From Bacteroidales bacterium (GTDB lineage: Bacteria > Bacteroidota > Bacteroidia > Bacteroidales > UBA10428), in the NCBI GenBank assembly GCA_016934395.1, contig JAFGSZ010000013.1:1-64000 (forward strand): a DNA stretch of 64,000 nt, read 5' to 3'. Shown here one piece after another: positions 1-8,053 of the stretch (position 1 is the stretch's first letter; every line of letters starts with the position of its first letter). The notes under the pieces are model-generated. The model searched no databases. It saw only the letters and a list, made by a program, of their open reading frames with translations, and had not been told where the DNA came from. The position numbers were made by a program, and so were the translations under genes.

Positions 1-14
1 AATACATGTGTCAG

Positions 15-47
15 GAATAAAAAAGGGCTAGATGTTTAATCTAACCC
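15..47 (-). terminator. Rho-independent terminator of the tRNA-Val unit
   Basis: On the minus strand a 9-bp stem (plus-strand arms 25-33 and 39-47, one G-U pair, 5-nt loop) is followed by six T residues (24 to 19). It lies 11 nt past the tRNA 3' end, so it most likely ends the tRNA transcript. Confidence 0.8.
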
Positions 48-57
48 TTCGTAGTTG

Positions 58-132
58 TGGGCACTACTGGGTTCGAACCAGTGACCCCCTGCTTGTAAGG
101 CAGGTGCTCTGAACCAGCTGAGCTAAGCGCCC
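58..132 (-). tRNA. tRNA-Val (anticodon UAC)
   Basis: The minus strand folds as a complete cloverleaf. The 7-bp acceptor stem is GGGCGCT with AGTGCCC (one G-U pair). The D arm is GCTC/GAGC, the anticodon arm is CCTGC-CTTACAA-GCAGG with anticodon TAC, and the T arm is ACTGG-TTCGAAC-CCAGT. The discriminator base is A at 58. UAC reads GUA and other valine codons. CCA is not encoded. Two decayed copies of the 5' half lie upstream in the same transcript. This copy is the only one with an intact T arm and acceptor stem. Confidence 0.95.
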
Positions 133-133
133 C

Positions 134-212
134 AATATTTTTAGAACCTTCTGACTCAGTGACCCTCCCGACTCTTGTCGGGATGCTCTGAACCAGCTGA
201 GCTAAGCGCCCC
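134..212 (-). pseudogene. Decayed tRNA-Val copy (proximal)
   Basis: Read on the minus strand, the first 29 nt (acceptor 5' strand, D arm and the base after it) are identical to the functional tRNA-Val and its leading G. The anticodon arm is replaced by a perfect 7-bp hairpin, TCCCGAC-AAGA-GTCGGGA, that cannot give a normal 7-nt anticodon loop. The T arm has decayed (only GGGTCACTG is recognisable), and no 3' acceptor strand is present. The unit repeats with a period of 79 nt. I infer a non-decoding duplicate produced by tandem duplication. Confidence 0.75.
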
Positions 213-310
213 AATATTTTTAGAACCTTCTGACTCAGTGACCCTCCCGACTCTTGTCAGGATGCTCTGAACCAGCTGAGCCTGTCTGCCGACAGGCAGG
301 CTAAGCGTCC
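213..310 (-). pseudogene. Decayed tRNA-Val copy (distal), interrupted by a palindrome
   Basis: This is a second copy of the 79-nt unit. It differs from the proximal copy by a few point changes, including one that turns a stem C-G pair into a G-U pair, and by a precise 20-nt insertion at 281-300 inside the D arm. The acceptor 5' strand has diverged, so it cannot be a working tRNA. It is the first element after the promoter of this unit. Confidence 0.72.
281..300. repeat. 20-nt GC-rich palindromic insertion
   Basis: An 8-bp stem (CCTGTCTG with CAGGCAGG, one G-U pair) carries a CCGA loop. Comparing this copy with the proximal one shows that exactly these 20 nt were added between GAG and CTAAGCG. 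Short GC-rich palindromes of this kind are scattered through many Bacteroidota genomes. That it moves as an element is an inference from this single clean insertion. Confidence 0.7.
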
Positions 311-348
311 TGATTTTTTAAGAACTAAGCTTCTTTCAGAAGCGGCTG

Positions 349-378
349 CAAATATAGCAGACTTTTTTCTTATACAAA
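349..378 (-). promoter_or_regulatory. Bacteroidota-type promoter for the tRNA-Val unit
   Basis: The minus strand carries TATATTTG (356-349), a full match to the Bacteroidota -7 consensus TAnnTTTG, with TTTG (378-375) 18 nt upstream as a -33 element. Transcription would start near 342, just ahead of a GCTTCT-TTC-AGAAGC hairpin (329-343), and run through both decayed copies to the tRNA. It begins about 8 nt after the folC stop codon. Confidence 0.65.
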
Positions 379-386
379 AGAAAATT

Positions 387-1691
387 TTATATTTTTTCCC
401 TACGAAAATCAGCAACCAGAAATGTACTTCCGCCAATAAATATCAAATCATCTTTTCCGGAATTATTTCTTGCAGCCTTATAGGCAGCATGTACATCTTT
501 ATAGCTATTTCCCTCCAGTCCGATTCCTGCAGCCAGCCTGGCCAGGGTAGCTGCTTCCATAGCACGCGGAACTGATGCCTCGGTAAAATAATATAATGCA
601 GATTCCGGGAAAAAAGTTAATATTTCTTTTACATTTTTATCACTTACAAAACCCAGCACCAGGTGGAGCTTTTTATAGGGAATGTTCAATAATTGTTTCA
701 ACACCAGTTTTAATCCGTCGGCATTATGCGCTACATCACAGATGGTTCTGGGATTAACTCCAACAATATCCCATCTGCCTTGCAATCCTGTATTTTTCTT
801 TACCTGTTTCAACCCTTTTCTAAGATTATCATCAGAAATAGTAAAATCTGACATTTTTAATTCATCAACAGCAGCAAGGCTTGTAATTATATTCTGCACC
901 TGGTATTTACCCAGCAAGTCGGTTTCAATAGGATATGCCAGTAAATTATCATCATATTTTGTTTGTAAAATCTGGTAAACATTATCTGATGAAAAAAGGG
1001 TATAATCAACCGAATATAACTGATCGGCAAAAACAAGAGGAGCCTGATTTTTCCTGGCAATTTGTATAAATACATCTTTGGTGTGATCTTGTGTTTCACC
1101 AATAACCACGGGAACCCGCTTTTTTATGATCCCGGCCTTCTCGGCAGCAATCTTTTCAAGGCTGTCTCCAAGAAATTCCATATGATCAAATCCGATATTA
1201 GTAATAACACTTAATTCCGGTAAAATTACATTTGTAGAATCGAGCCTTCCCCCCATGCCAACTTCAATTACTGCCACATCTACCTTTTTTCTGGCAAAAT
1301 ATTCAAAAGCCATAAATACAGACATTTCAAAAAATGAAGGCTGAATTTTTTCAAAGAACTGCTTGTTTGCTTCTGTAAAGTCAATTACAAAATCTTTATC
1401 CGCCAGTTCTCCATTCACTTTTATTCTTTCTCTGAAATCAAGAAGATGAGGTGATGTGTGTAAACCCACTTTATATCCCGATTGTTGTAAAACCGAAGCA
1501 AGCATATGTGAAACGGAACCTTTACCATTAGTACCGGCCACATGTATCGTTTTATATTTTTTATGAGGAAAATTTAAATGCCTGTCAAGTTTATGGCTGT
1601 TATCCAGATTGGCTTTATAGGCTGCTTTCCCAATTCTCTGGTACATGGGCAGCTGATTCATTAAATATTCAAGCACTAATTTGTATTTCAT
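387..1691 (-). CDS. folC: Bifunctional folylpolyglutamate synthase/dihydrofolate synthase
   Basis: This cytosolic Mur-ligase-family enzyme adds glutamate to dihydropteroate or folates using ATP. The P-loop GTNGKGS sits at about residues 53-59 and is followed by the family HTSPHL segment. A central GGRLDSTNV stretch and the C-terminal Mur-ligase domain (from about residue 300) are present. The length of 434 aa is normal. It starts at ATG 1691, and the stop at 387 abuts the tRNA promoter. A nitroreductase gene lies 14 nt upstream on the same strand, so the two may be co-transcribed. Confidence 0.95.
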   Translation of the reverse strand: MKYKLVLEYLMNQLPMYQRIGKAAYKANLDNSHKLDRHLNFPHKKYKTIHVAGTNGKGSVSHMLASVLQQSGYKVGLHTSPHLLDFRERIKVNGELADKDFVIDFTEANKQFFEKIQPSFFEMSVFMAFEYFARKKVDVAVIEVGMGGRLDSTNVILPELSVITNIGFDHMEFLGDSLEKIAAEKAGIIKKRVPVVIGETQDHTKDVFIQIARKNQAPLVFADQLYSVDYTLFSSDNVYQILQTKYDDNLLAYPIETDLLGKYQVQNIITSLAAVDELKMSDFTISDDNLRKGLKQVKKNTGLQGRWDIVGVNPRTICDVAHNADGLKLVLKQLLNIPYKKLHLVLGFVSDKNVKEILTFFPESALYYFTEASVPRAMEAATLARLAAGIGLEGNSYKDVHAAYKAARNNSGKDDLIFIGGSTFLVADFRREKI

Positions 1692-1705
1692 TTTTTACAT
1701 GTATT

Positions 1706-2236
1706 TCACCACTTTTCAAAATGAATACGTGAAGGATTGAAACGTTCCGGCAAGGTCTTCATTTCGTCGGGATAACCCAGTGCAATTAGTGAAAACGGCT
1801 GCACTGCTTTAGGCAACTGAAAGATCTTGTGTACATTATTAATCCTGTCTTCACGAGGATACACGCCGATCCATACCCCGCCTAAACCAGATGCATGAGC
1901 GGCCAGCAAAATGTTTTGTGTTGCCGCAGCACAATCCACCGGTCCGTATCCCGTGTCATGCTGTAAGGTTTCGTCCCAGCACACCAGGATTCCTACACTT
2001 GCATCTTTTAGCATCCATGCATTTTTATGGATTTCTGTAATTTTTTTCCTCGTGTCACGATCCCTGAATATCACAAAATGCCAGGGTTGTTTATTTACTG
2101 CTGAGGGGGCATACATGCCTGCCTGTATTAATTTTTCAATAAGAGCATCGTCAACCGGCTGGCCGGTATATTTTCTTATGCTCCTGCGATGTATAATTAT
2201 TTCGAGTAAATCCATCTGAATTTTTATTGAGTTCAT
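1706..2236 (-). CDS. Nitroreductase family protein (FMN-dependent)
   Basis: This is a small oxygen-insensitive nitroreductase fold of 176 aa. The N-terminal HRRSIRKYTGQPV motif (FMN phosphate binding), the APSAVNKQPWHFV segment and the C-terminal GYPDE loop are all typical. Such enzymes reduce nitro compounds or quinones with NAD(P)H, but the physiological substrate cannot be told from sequence. The first ATG is at 2236. A second in-frame ATG at 2215 would give a start (MDLLEIIIHRR) that fits the family better. It is divergent from the PhoH gene and probably co-transcribed with folC. Confidence 0.88.
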   Translation of the reverse strand: MNSIKIQMDLLEIIIHRRSIRKYTGQPVDDALIEKLIQAGMYAPSAVNKQPWHFVIFRDRDTRKKITEIHKNAWMLKDASVGILVCWDETLQHDTGYGPVDCAAATQNILLAAHASGLGGVWIGVYPREDRINNVHKIFQLPKAVQPFSLIALGYPDEMKTLPERFNPSRIHFEKW

Positions 2237-2305
2237 AAATTGACAAAGTAATAATAATAAATTTTATTAATTTTAGCCATTTCAAATGCATTAAGAATTT
2301 GATAG

Positions 2306-3634
2306 ATGGCCAAAAAGAAAAAGATGTTCGTTCTTGATACTAATGTACTGCTTCACGACTATACTTGTATCTATAATTTTCAGGATAATAATGTTGTCAT
2401 TCCGATTACGGTTCTAGAAGAGCTTGATAAATTTAAAAAGGGTAACGATCTGATTAATTTTCATGCCCGTGAATTTACTCGTGAACTGGATAAACTCTCC
2501 GGCGATTCATTATTTAATGGTGGAGTGTCTCTTGGAAATAAAAAAGGAAAATTAAGTATTGAAACCGGGAAACCGTTTAGCGAAGATGCCCGGCAATCAT
2601 TTCCGGAAAATACACCCGATCACAGAATCCTTGCAATTGCAGAATACCTGCATCTGAAAAATTCCGAGAGTAAAGTGGTATTTATTTCCAAGGATATCAA
2701 CCTGAGGATGAAGGCAAAATCCATTGGAATTTTATCGCAGGATTATGAGAGTGACAAAGTTCAGAATATTGAAGAAATATACAAAGTTATCAACACTATT
2801 GAAGGTATTGATGATTCTTTAATTTCAAGAATGTATGAAGAACCCGAAGGTATTCCTTTTGAGGAATTTAATCTGAAAATACCTCCCACGGCTAATCAAT
2901 ATTATATTTTCAAGGGCAATAACTCTAGTGCACTGGCATATTTTGACCCGTTGCATAAAATTATAAGCAGGGTAATTAAGCAGAAAGTATATGGTATTGA
3001 TCCGCGAAATGCAGAACAAACCTTTGCCCTGGATGCCCTCTTGCGTTCGGATATACAACTGGTATCTTTAACCGGGAAGGCAGGTACCGGAAAAACCCTG
3101 CTGGCGTTGGCCGCGGCCATTCAGCAACGTCAAAAATATACCCAGATATTTCTTGCGAGGCCAGTGGTTCCATTATCCAACCGCGATCTGGGGTTTTTAC
3201 CCGGAGACGTAAAGGAAAAAATAGGGCCCTACATGCAACCGTTATTTGATAATTTGTCTGTAATAAAAAATAAATTCAGTCCTACCAGTAAAGAATATGT
3301 AAAGATTGAAGAAATGCTGAATTCCGAAAAATTAATTATTACCCCGTTGGCCTACATCAGGGGAAGAAGCCTTTCTAAAGCATTTTTTATTGTAGATGAA
3401 GCACAAAACCTTACCCCCCATGAGGTAAAAACAATTATTACCCGTGCAGGAGAAGGCACAAAAATGATTTTTACCGGAGATATAGAACAAATTGACACCC
3501 CTTATCTCGACCGTACATCAAATGGATTGAGTTATCTTACAGATAAGATGAAAGGACAGGAAATTTTTGCTCATGTAAACCTGGTTAAGGGAGAGCGCAG
3601 CTTTTTGGCAGAGCTGGCAAGTAATTTATTGTAA
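2306..3634 (+). CDS. phoH2: PIN-PhoH fusion ATPase/ribonuclease
   Basis: The N-terminal PIN nuclease domain (about residues 5-150) carries the acidic LDTN motif with D11 and later acidic residues (VFISKDINLRMKA). The C-terminal PhoH ATPase has Walker A GKAGTGKT near residue 256 and a Walker B DEAQN near 365. Characterised PIN-PhoH proteins have RNA-unwinding and RNA-cleaving activity. The 442-aa length is usual. It starts at ATG 2306. A weak -7-like element (2268-2275, one mismatch) precedes it. It leads a same-strand run with a histidine phosphatase and polyphosphate kinase. Confidence 0.92.
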   Translation: MAKKKKMFVLDTNVLLHDYTCIYNFQDNNVVIPITVLEELDKFKKGNDLINFHAREFTRELDKLSGDSLFNGGVSLGNKKGKLSIETGKPFSEDARQSFPENTPDHRILAIAEYLHLKNSESKVVFISKDINLRMKAKSIGILSQDYESDKVQNIEEIYKVINTIEGIDDSLISRMYEEPEGIPFEEFNLKIPPTANQYYIFKGNNSSALAYFDPLHKIISRVIKQKVYGIDPRNAEQTFALDALLRSDIQLVSLTGKAGTGKTLLALAAAIQQRQKYTQIFLARPVVPLSNRDLGFLPGDVKEKIGPYMQPLFDNLSVIKNKFSPTSKEYVKIEEMLNSEKLIITPLAYIRGRSLSKAFFIVDEAQNLTPHEVKTIITRAGEGTKMIFTGDIEQIDTPYLDRTSNGLSYLTDKMKGQEIFAHVNLVKGERSFLAELASNLL

Positions 3635-3656
3635 ATCATTAATTTGAAATTAAAGA

Positions 3657-4157
3657 ATGAAAAACGTTAAAACACTTCATGTTTTACGCCATGCAAAATC
3701 GAGCTGGGATTATGACAGTATTTCAGACATTGATCGTCCGCTAAAACTCCGGGGAATTAAAAATGCCTATGAAATGGCACGCCGGATGAAAATCAGAAAT
3801 TCCCTGCCGGAAATAATTTTATCGAGTCCTGCAAACAGGGCATTTCATACCGCCAATATATTTTCGAGGGTATTTGAATTTTCGTATAAAAACCTGCGGA
3901 TTGAACCCAAATTGTATGAAAGCAGTGAAGAAAGGATACTTGCTCTGGTTAAAGGGTTGGAAAAAACAACCAATTCGGCGATGATTTTCGGGCATAATCC
4001 TGATTTCACAAATTTTGTAAATTTATTTATCGATCCGGCAATTATTAATATTCCTACCTGTGGATTGGTCACTTTGGAGTTTTCAACAGATTCATGGGAA
4101 AATATAAGCATGGAGAATTTAAAATCTCATCATGTTGATTTCCCGAAAAACGGTTAA
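3657..4157 (+). CDS. SixA-like histidine phosphatase
   Basis: This 166-aa cytosolic protein is of the phosphoglycerate-mutase-like (histidine phosphatase) superfamily. It has the catalytic LRHAKS motif (H12 is the phospho-acceptor), the RPL-x2-RG stretch, SSPANRA-x-HTA, and a late FGHNP motif with the second histidine. Short members such as SixA dephosphorylate phosphohistidine. The substrate here is unknown. It sits 22 nt after phoH2 and 31 nt before ppk1, so a link to phosphate or polyphosphate metabolism is plausible but inferred. Confidence 0.85.
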   Translation: MKNVKTLHVLRHAKSSWDYDSISDIDRPLKLRGIKNAYEMARRMKIRNSLPEIILSSPANRAFHTANIFSRVFEFSYKNLRIEPKLYESSEERILALVKGLEKTTNSAMIFGHNPDFTNFVNLFIDPAIINIPTCGLVTLEFSTDSWENISMENLKSHHVDFPKNG

Positions 4158-4188
4158 CTTGCTTAATACAGCAACCTTAAATAATTAA

Positions 4189-6255
4189 ATGACTAGAATC
4201 CAGAGAAAAATACTTAACCGCGAAATTAGCTGGTTATCTTTTAACGACAGGGTATTACAGGAGGCTCAGGATAAAAATGTTCCTTTAATAGAACGTTTGA
4301 GATTCCTGGGAATCTTTTCCAATAACCTCGATGAATTTTTCAAAGTCAGGGTAGCCACCATAAAAAGGATGATTGATATACAGGTAGGCTCAAACCGGGT
4401 GGAAGGCGAAAAGCCGAAAAAGATAATGAGCAAAATTCAGAAAAAGGTTATCAAACTTCAAAATAAATTTGAAACTACCTATCATAGAATTATCAGTGAG
4501 TTGGAAAGACACCAGATATTTCTTATTAACGAGGTAGAGGTAAATCCCGAACAGGCTATTTTTATCAGAAAATATTTTAAAGAAGAAGTGCTCCCGGTGC
4601 TATCCCCTATTATGCTTCATAACGTTGATAGCTTTCCGTATCTCAAAGATAAATCAATATACCTGGCTGTAAAATTAACCAGCAGCGATAATTCAGTGGG
4701 TACGGAATATGCTTTAATTGAAGTCCCCACCGATGTACTGCCCCGGTTTATTGTGCTCCCTCAAGACAGGGAAAGAAAATTTATTATGCTGCTCGAAGAT
4801 GTCATTCGTTTTTCACTTGACGAGGTTTTTTCTATTTTCCATTTCGACACATTTAATGCCTGGATTATTAAACTTACCCGTGATGCCGAGCTGGATATGG
4901 ATAATGATTTATCACAAAGTTTTCTCGAAAAAATAACCAAAGGCGTTGCCGGACGGCAAACCGGACAACCTGTAAGATTTGTGTTTGATAATTCAATAGC
5001 TATCGACCTGTTGGACTATATAATCAGTAAACTGGATTTGTATGAGGACAACAACCTGATACCCGGCGGCAGGTACCATAATTTTAAAGATTTTATGAAT
5101 TTTCCCAATCTGGGAAACAATACCCTGATTTACAAAAAAGACCAGCTCTTAGGACACAGCGCCATTAAATATCAGACCAGCATTCTTGAATCAATAGCGA
5201 AAAAAGATGTGATGCTTCATGTACCCTATCATGACTTTAATATTTTTATAAGTCTTATTCAGGAAGCATCCATAGATCCAAAAGTAAAGGAAATTTCAAT
5301 AACACTTTACCGGGTAGCAAAAAACTCAAAGGTGATCAATGCCTTAATGAATGCCTGCAGAAACGGAAAAAAAGTAACTGCAGTTATAGAATTGCAAGCC
5401 CGCTTTGATGAAGAGGCTAATATTTTCTGGTCGAAGAAACTCGAAGAAGTGGGCGCCAATATTTATTTTGGTATCTCCGGTTTAAAAGTTCACGCCAAAT
5501 TGGTAAACATCACCAGAATTGAAAATCGAAAGGAAGTAAATTATGGTTGTGTAAGCACCGGAAATTTTCATGAGGGAAATGCATCAGTTTATTCTGATCT
5601 TATTCTGTTAACAGCCGATAAAAGAATTACCAGCGAGATTAAAAAAGTATTCCAGTTTTTTGGACATCCCTATAAAAATTATAATTACAGGCATCTGGTA
5701 GCCTCACCTCTTTTTATGAGAAAAAAAATATATTCTGCAGTTGAAAATGAAATACGGAATGCCAAGGCCGGAAAAAAAGCATATATTATCTTAAAGATTA
5801 ATAGTCTTGTAGACAAGGAGGTAATTTATAAGCTCTATCATGCAAATAATGCCGGGGTAAAAATAAAACTGATTGTCCGGGGCATTTGTGCTCTTATCCC
5901 CGGAGTGGTAGGTTTAAGCGAAAACATTGAGGCAATAAGTATCGTTGATAAATATCTGGAACATTCGCGCATATTAATTTTTTGCAATGGCGGAGATGAG
6001 CAATATTTTATTTCATCTGCCGACTGGATGACCAGAAACCTGGACAGAAGAATTGAAGTGGCCTGCCCTATTTATGATAAGGAAATTCAGAAGGAGCTAA
6101 AAGATATGATCAACATTCAGCTGAAAGACAATGCAAAGGCCAGAATTATTAATATGGAACAGGACAATCAATATGTAGAAAGCGCTGAGGATAAAAAATT
6201 CAGGGCACAGCTGGAATTATATAATTATTATAAAAACAGAAACAAAACCAGCTGA
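4189..6255 (+). CDS. ppk1: Polyphosphate kinase 1
   Basis: This enzyme reversibly makes inorganic polyphosphate from ATP. The 688-aa protein has the N-terminal helical domain (NREISWLSFNDRVLQEA), a head domain and two phospholipase-D-like C-terminal domains. The phospho-accepting histidine lies in GLKVHAKLV at residue 435, followed by the STGNFHEGNA segment and the distal LEHSRIL motif. It is complete. A short GGAAG/CTTCC inverted repeat (6269-6283) follows it, without a T tract. Confidence 0.95.
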   Translation: MTRIQRKILNREISWLSFNDRVLQEAQDKNVPLIERLRFLGIFSNNLDEFFKVRVATIKRMIDIQVGSNRVEGEKPKKIMSKIQKKVIKLQNKFETTYHRIISELERHQIFLINEVEVNPEQAIFIRKYFKEEVLPVLSPIMLHNVDSFPYLKDKSIYLAVKLTSSDNSVGTEYALIEVPTDVLPRFIVLPQDRERKFIMLLEDVIRFSLDEVFSIFHFDTFNAWIIKLTRDAELDMDNDLSQSFLEKITKGVAGRQTGQPVRFVFDNSIAIDLLDYIISKLDLYEDNNLIPGGRYHNFKDFMNFPNLGNNTLIYKKDQLLGHSAIKYQTSILESIAKKDVMLHVPYHDFNIFISLIQEASIDPKVKEISITLYRVAKNSKVINALMNACRNGKKVTAVIELQARFDEEANIFWSKKLEEVGANIYFGISGLKVHAKLVNITRIENRKEVNYGCVSTGNFHEGNASVYSDLILLTADKRITSEIKKVFQFFGHPYKNYNYRHLVASPLFMRKKIYSAVENEIRNAKAGKKAYIILKINSLVDKEVIYKLYHANNAGVKIKLIVRGICALIPGVVGLSENIEAISIVDKYLEHSRILIFCNGGDEQYFISSADWMTRNLDRRIEVACPIYDKEIQKELKDMINIQLKDNAKARIINMEQDNQYVESAEDKKFRAQLELYNYYKNRNKTS

Positions 6256-6321
6256 TATCTGTTTCCGGAAGCTGATCTTCCATAAACGCTAAAAAACACC
6301 CCGTTTTGCGGATACATTTTT

Positions 6322-6329
6322 TATCTTTG
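6322..6329 (+). promoter_or_regulatory. Bacteroidota -7 element upstream of the inositol-phosphatase gene
   Basis: TATCTTTG matches TAnnTTTG exactly. Transcription would begin near 6336, which places the alternative TTG start at 6306 outside the message and supports ATG 6366 as the start. No well-spaced -33 TTTG is seen; the nearest is 13 nt away. Confidence 0.5.
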
Positions 6330-6365
6330 CCGCATCTAAAATTTTATATTTTCCAATTTTTTTAT

Positions 6366-7160
6366 ATGAATTATAAAAATATTTGTCAGCAGACCGTTGA
6401 ATTAGCTATAGAAACAGGTAAATATATTGAAGAAGCAGGAAAGGCCTTTTCAGTAAAAAATATTGAAATTAAAGGCAAGCACAATTTTGTTACCGAAGTG
6501 GATAAAACAGCGGAAAAGAAAATAATCAGCGGCCTGGAAAAAATCCTTCCCGATTCCGGATTTATTGCTGAAGAAGGAACAACAGAAAAAAAAGAACGCC
6601 ATTTCACCTGGATAGTGGACCCGCTCGACGGGACTACCAATTTTATTCATGGAGCGCCACCGGTTGCCATTAGTATAGCGCTTATGGAAAAAGATGAAAT
6701 TGTAATAGGTGTTGTATATGAGATTAGTTATAAGGAATGTTTTTACACATACAAAGGAGGTGCAGCATATTTAAACGGTAAAGAAATTTCCGTATCGGCC
6801 ACATCTTCCGTATCAGAATCTCTGATTGCCACAGGTTTTCCGTATTCCAATTTCGGGCGCTTACGATCTTTTATGAGTTCTCTGAAATATTTATTTAACA
6901 ATACACATGGCGTAAGAAGGCTTGGTTCTGCCGCAACAGATCTGGCATACGTTGCATGCGGGCGATACGATGGATTTTATGAATATAATTTAAATCCCTG
7001 GGATGTAGCTGCAGGAGCTTATCTTATTCAACAGGCCGGGGGAAAAGTATCAGATTTTAAGGGAAAAAATAATTATATTTTTGGTGAAGAAATTGTAGCT
7101 GCTAATTTCAAAACATTCGAAGAATTTCGTAAAATTATCGGTGATTTTATGAACACCTAA
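6366..7160 (+). CDS. Inositol monophosphatase family protein
   Basis: This is a 264-aa Mg-dependent sugar- or inositol-phosphate phosphatase. It carries the family metal site: E70 in AEEG, the DPLDGTTNF motif at residues 85-93, and the distal NPWDVAAG motif. Substrates in this family range from myo-inositol-1-phosphate to CysQ-type phosphoadenosine phosphate; this member resembles the SuhB/IMPase side. I chose ATG 6366, because the upstream in-frame TTG at 6306 precedes a promoter element. It is 11 nt upstream of the acyltransferase gene and probably in the same operon. Confidence 0.9.
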   Translation: MNYKNICQQTVELAIETGKYIEEAGKAFSVKNIEIKGKHNFVTEVDKTAEKKIISGLEKILPDSGFIAEEGTTEKKERHFTWIVDPLDGTTNFIHGAPPVAISIALMEKDEIVIGVVYEISYKECFYTYKGGAAYLNGKEISVSATSSVSESLIATGFPYSNFGRLRSFMSSLKYLFNNTHGVRRLGSAATDLAYVACGRYDGFYEYNLNPWDVAAGAYLIQQAGGKVSDFKGKNNYIFGEEIVAANFKTFEEFRKIIGDFMNT

Positions 7161-7171
7161 CGTGTAATTTC

Positions 7172-8053
7172 ATGGCAAAACTGTTATTTCGCATATACCT
7201 GTTTCCGCTCTGGTTAATTACACTTATACCGCTCAACGTTTTATATCTTTTATCCGATCTTTTTTATTTCCTTATTTACTTTGTGGTGCGATATCGCAAA
7301 AAAGTAGTTTTTAATAATTTATCGCGTTCATTTCCTTCAAAAACTTCAGAAGAAATAGCACAGCTGTCAAAAAAATTCTACAGGCACCTTTGCGACTATT
7401 TTATTGAATCGATCTACGCCCTGAATATAAGTGAGAAAGAAATAAACAAAAGGTTCAGATATACCAATATTGAACTTATTGACCAACTGTATTCAAAAGG
7501 TAAAAGTATTGTGATGGTCACCGCCCACTATAACAATTTCGAATGGTATAGTGGCATTCCATTACATACACAATATAAAGCCCTGGCAGTATATCACCCA
7601 TTATCCAATTCATTTTTCGATAAGCTGTTTATTAAAATCCGTCAGAAATTTGGTGTTCAGGTTGTTCCCATGAAAAAAACCCTGCGAACAATAATGGATT
7701 ACAACAATAAAAATATCCCGGTAATTTCATTGTTCATTGCCGACCAAAGACCAGACGGATCGAGCCTGAATTACTGGACAACTTTTCTCAACCAGGACAC
7801 TCCTGTAATTACCGGTCCTGAAAGAATAGCTGTTAAACTAAACCAAGCCGTAGTATATTTTGAAATTGTTAAAAAAAGCAGGGGACACTATGAAATTATT
7901 TTTCATTTAATTACAGAAAATCCTGCAGAAACAAAACCGGGAGAAATTACTGAAAAATATATTCATAAAATTGAAGACATTATAATCAGCAAACCCGAAT
8001 ATTGGCTTTGGTCTCATAAGCGTTGGAAATACAAAAAACAAAACCTTACATGA
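7172..8053 (+). CDS. LpxL/HtrB-like lipid A acyltransferase
   Basis: This is an inner-membrane late acyltransferase of the lysophospholipid acyltransferase family. It has an N-terminal membrane segment (about residues 5-38) and the catalytic H-x4-E motif in AHYNNFEW (H119, E124). A downstream ADQRPDGSS stretch is also typical. It would add a secondary acyl chain to lipid A or a related lipid. The 293-aa length is normal. Its stop overlaps the glycosyltransferase start as ATGA, so translation is probably coupled. Confidence 0.88.
   Translation: MAKLLFRIYLFPLWLITLIPLNVLYLLSDLFYFLIYFVVRYRKKVVFNNLSRSFPSKTSEEIAQLSKKFYRHLCDYFIESIYALNISEKEINKRFRYTNIELIDQLYSKGKSIVMVTAHYNNFEWYSGIPLHTQYKALAVYHPLSNSFFDKLFIKIRQKFGVQVVPMKKTLRTIMDYNNKNIPVISLFIADQRPDGSSLNYWTTFLNQDTPVITGPERIAVKLNQAVVYFEIVKKSRGHYEIIFHLITENPAETKPGEITEKYIHKIEDIIISKPEYWLWSHKRWKYKKQNLT

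Noticed and set aside
134-310. Two extra functional tRNA genes
   Set aside because: Both lack a pairing 3' acceptor strand and a valid T arm, and the anticodon arm is a tight hairpin without a 7-nt loop.
134-310. CRISPR array
   Set aside because: There are only two units of the repeat, derived from a tRNA, with no spacers between them.
682-978. 98-aa plus-strand frame
   Set aside because: It lies wholly inside folC on the other strand, has no family features and is explained as a shadow of that gene.
6306-6365. TTG start of the inositol-phosphatase gene at 6306
   Set aside because: It lies upstream of an exact -7 element, and the added residues are not family-like. ATG 6366 fits better.
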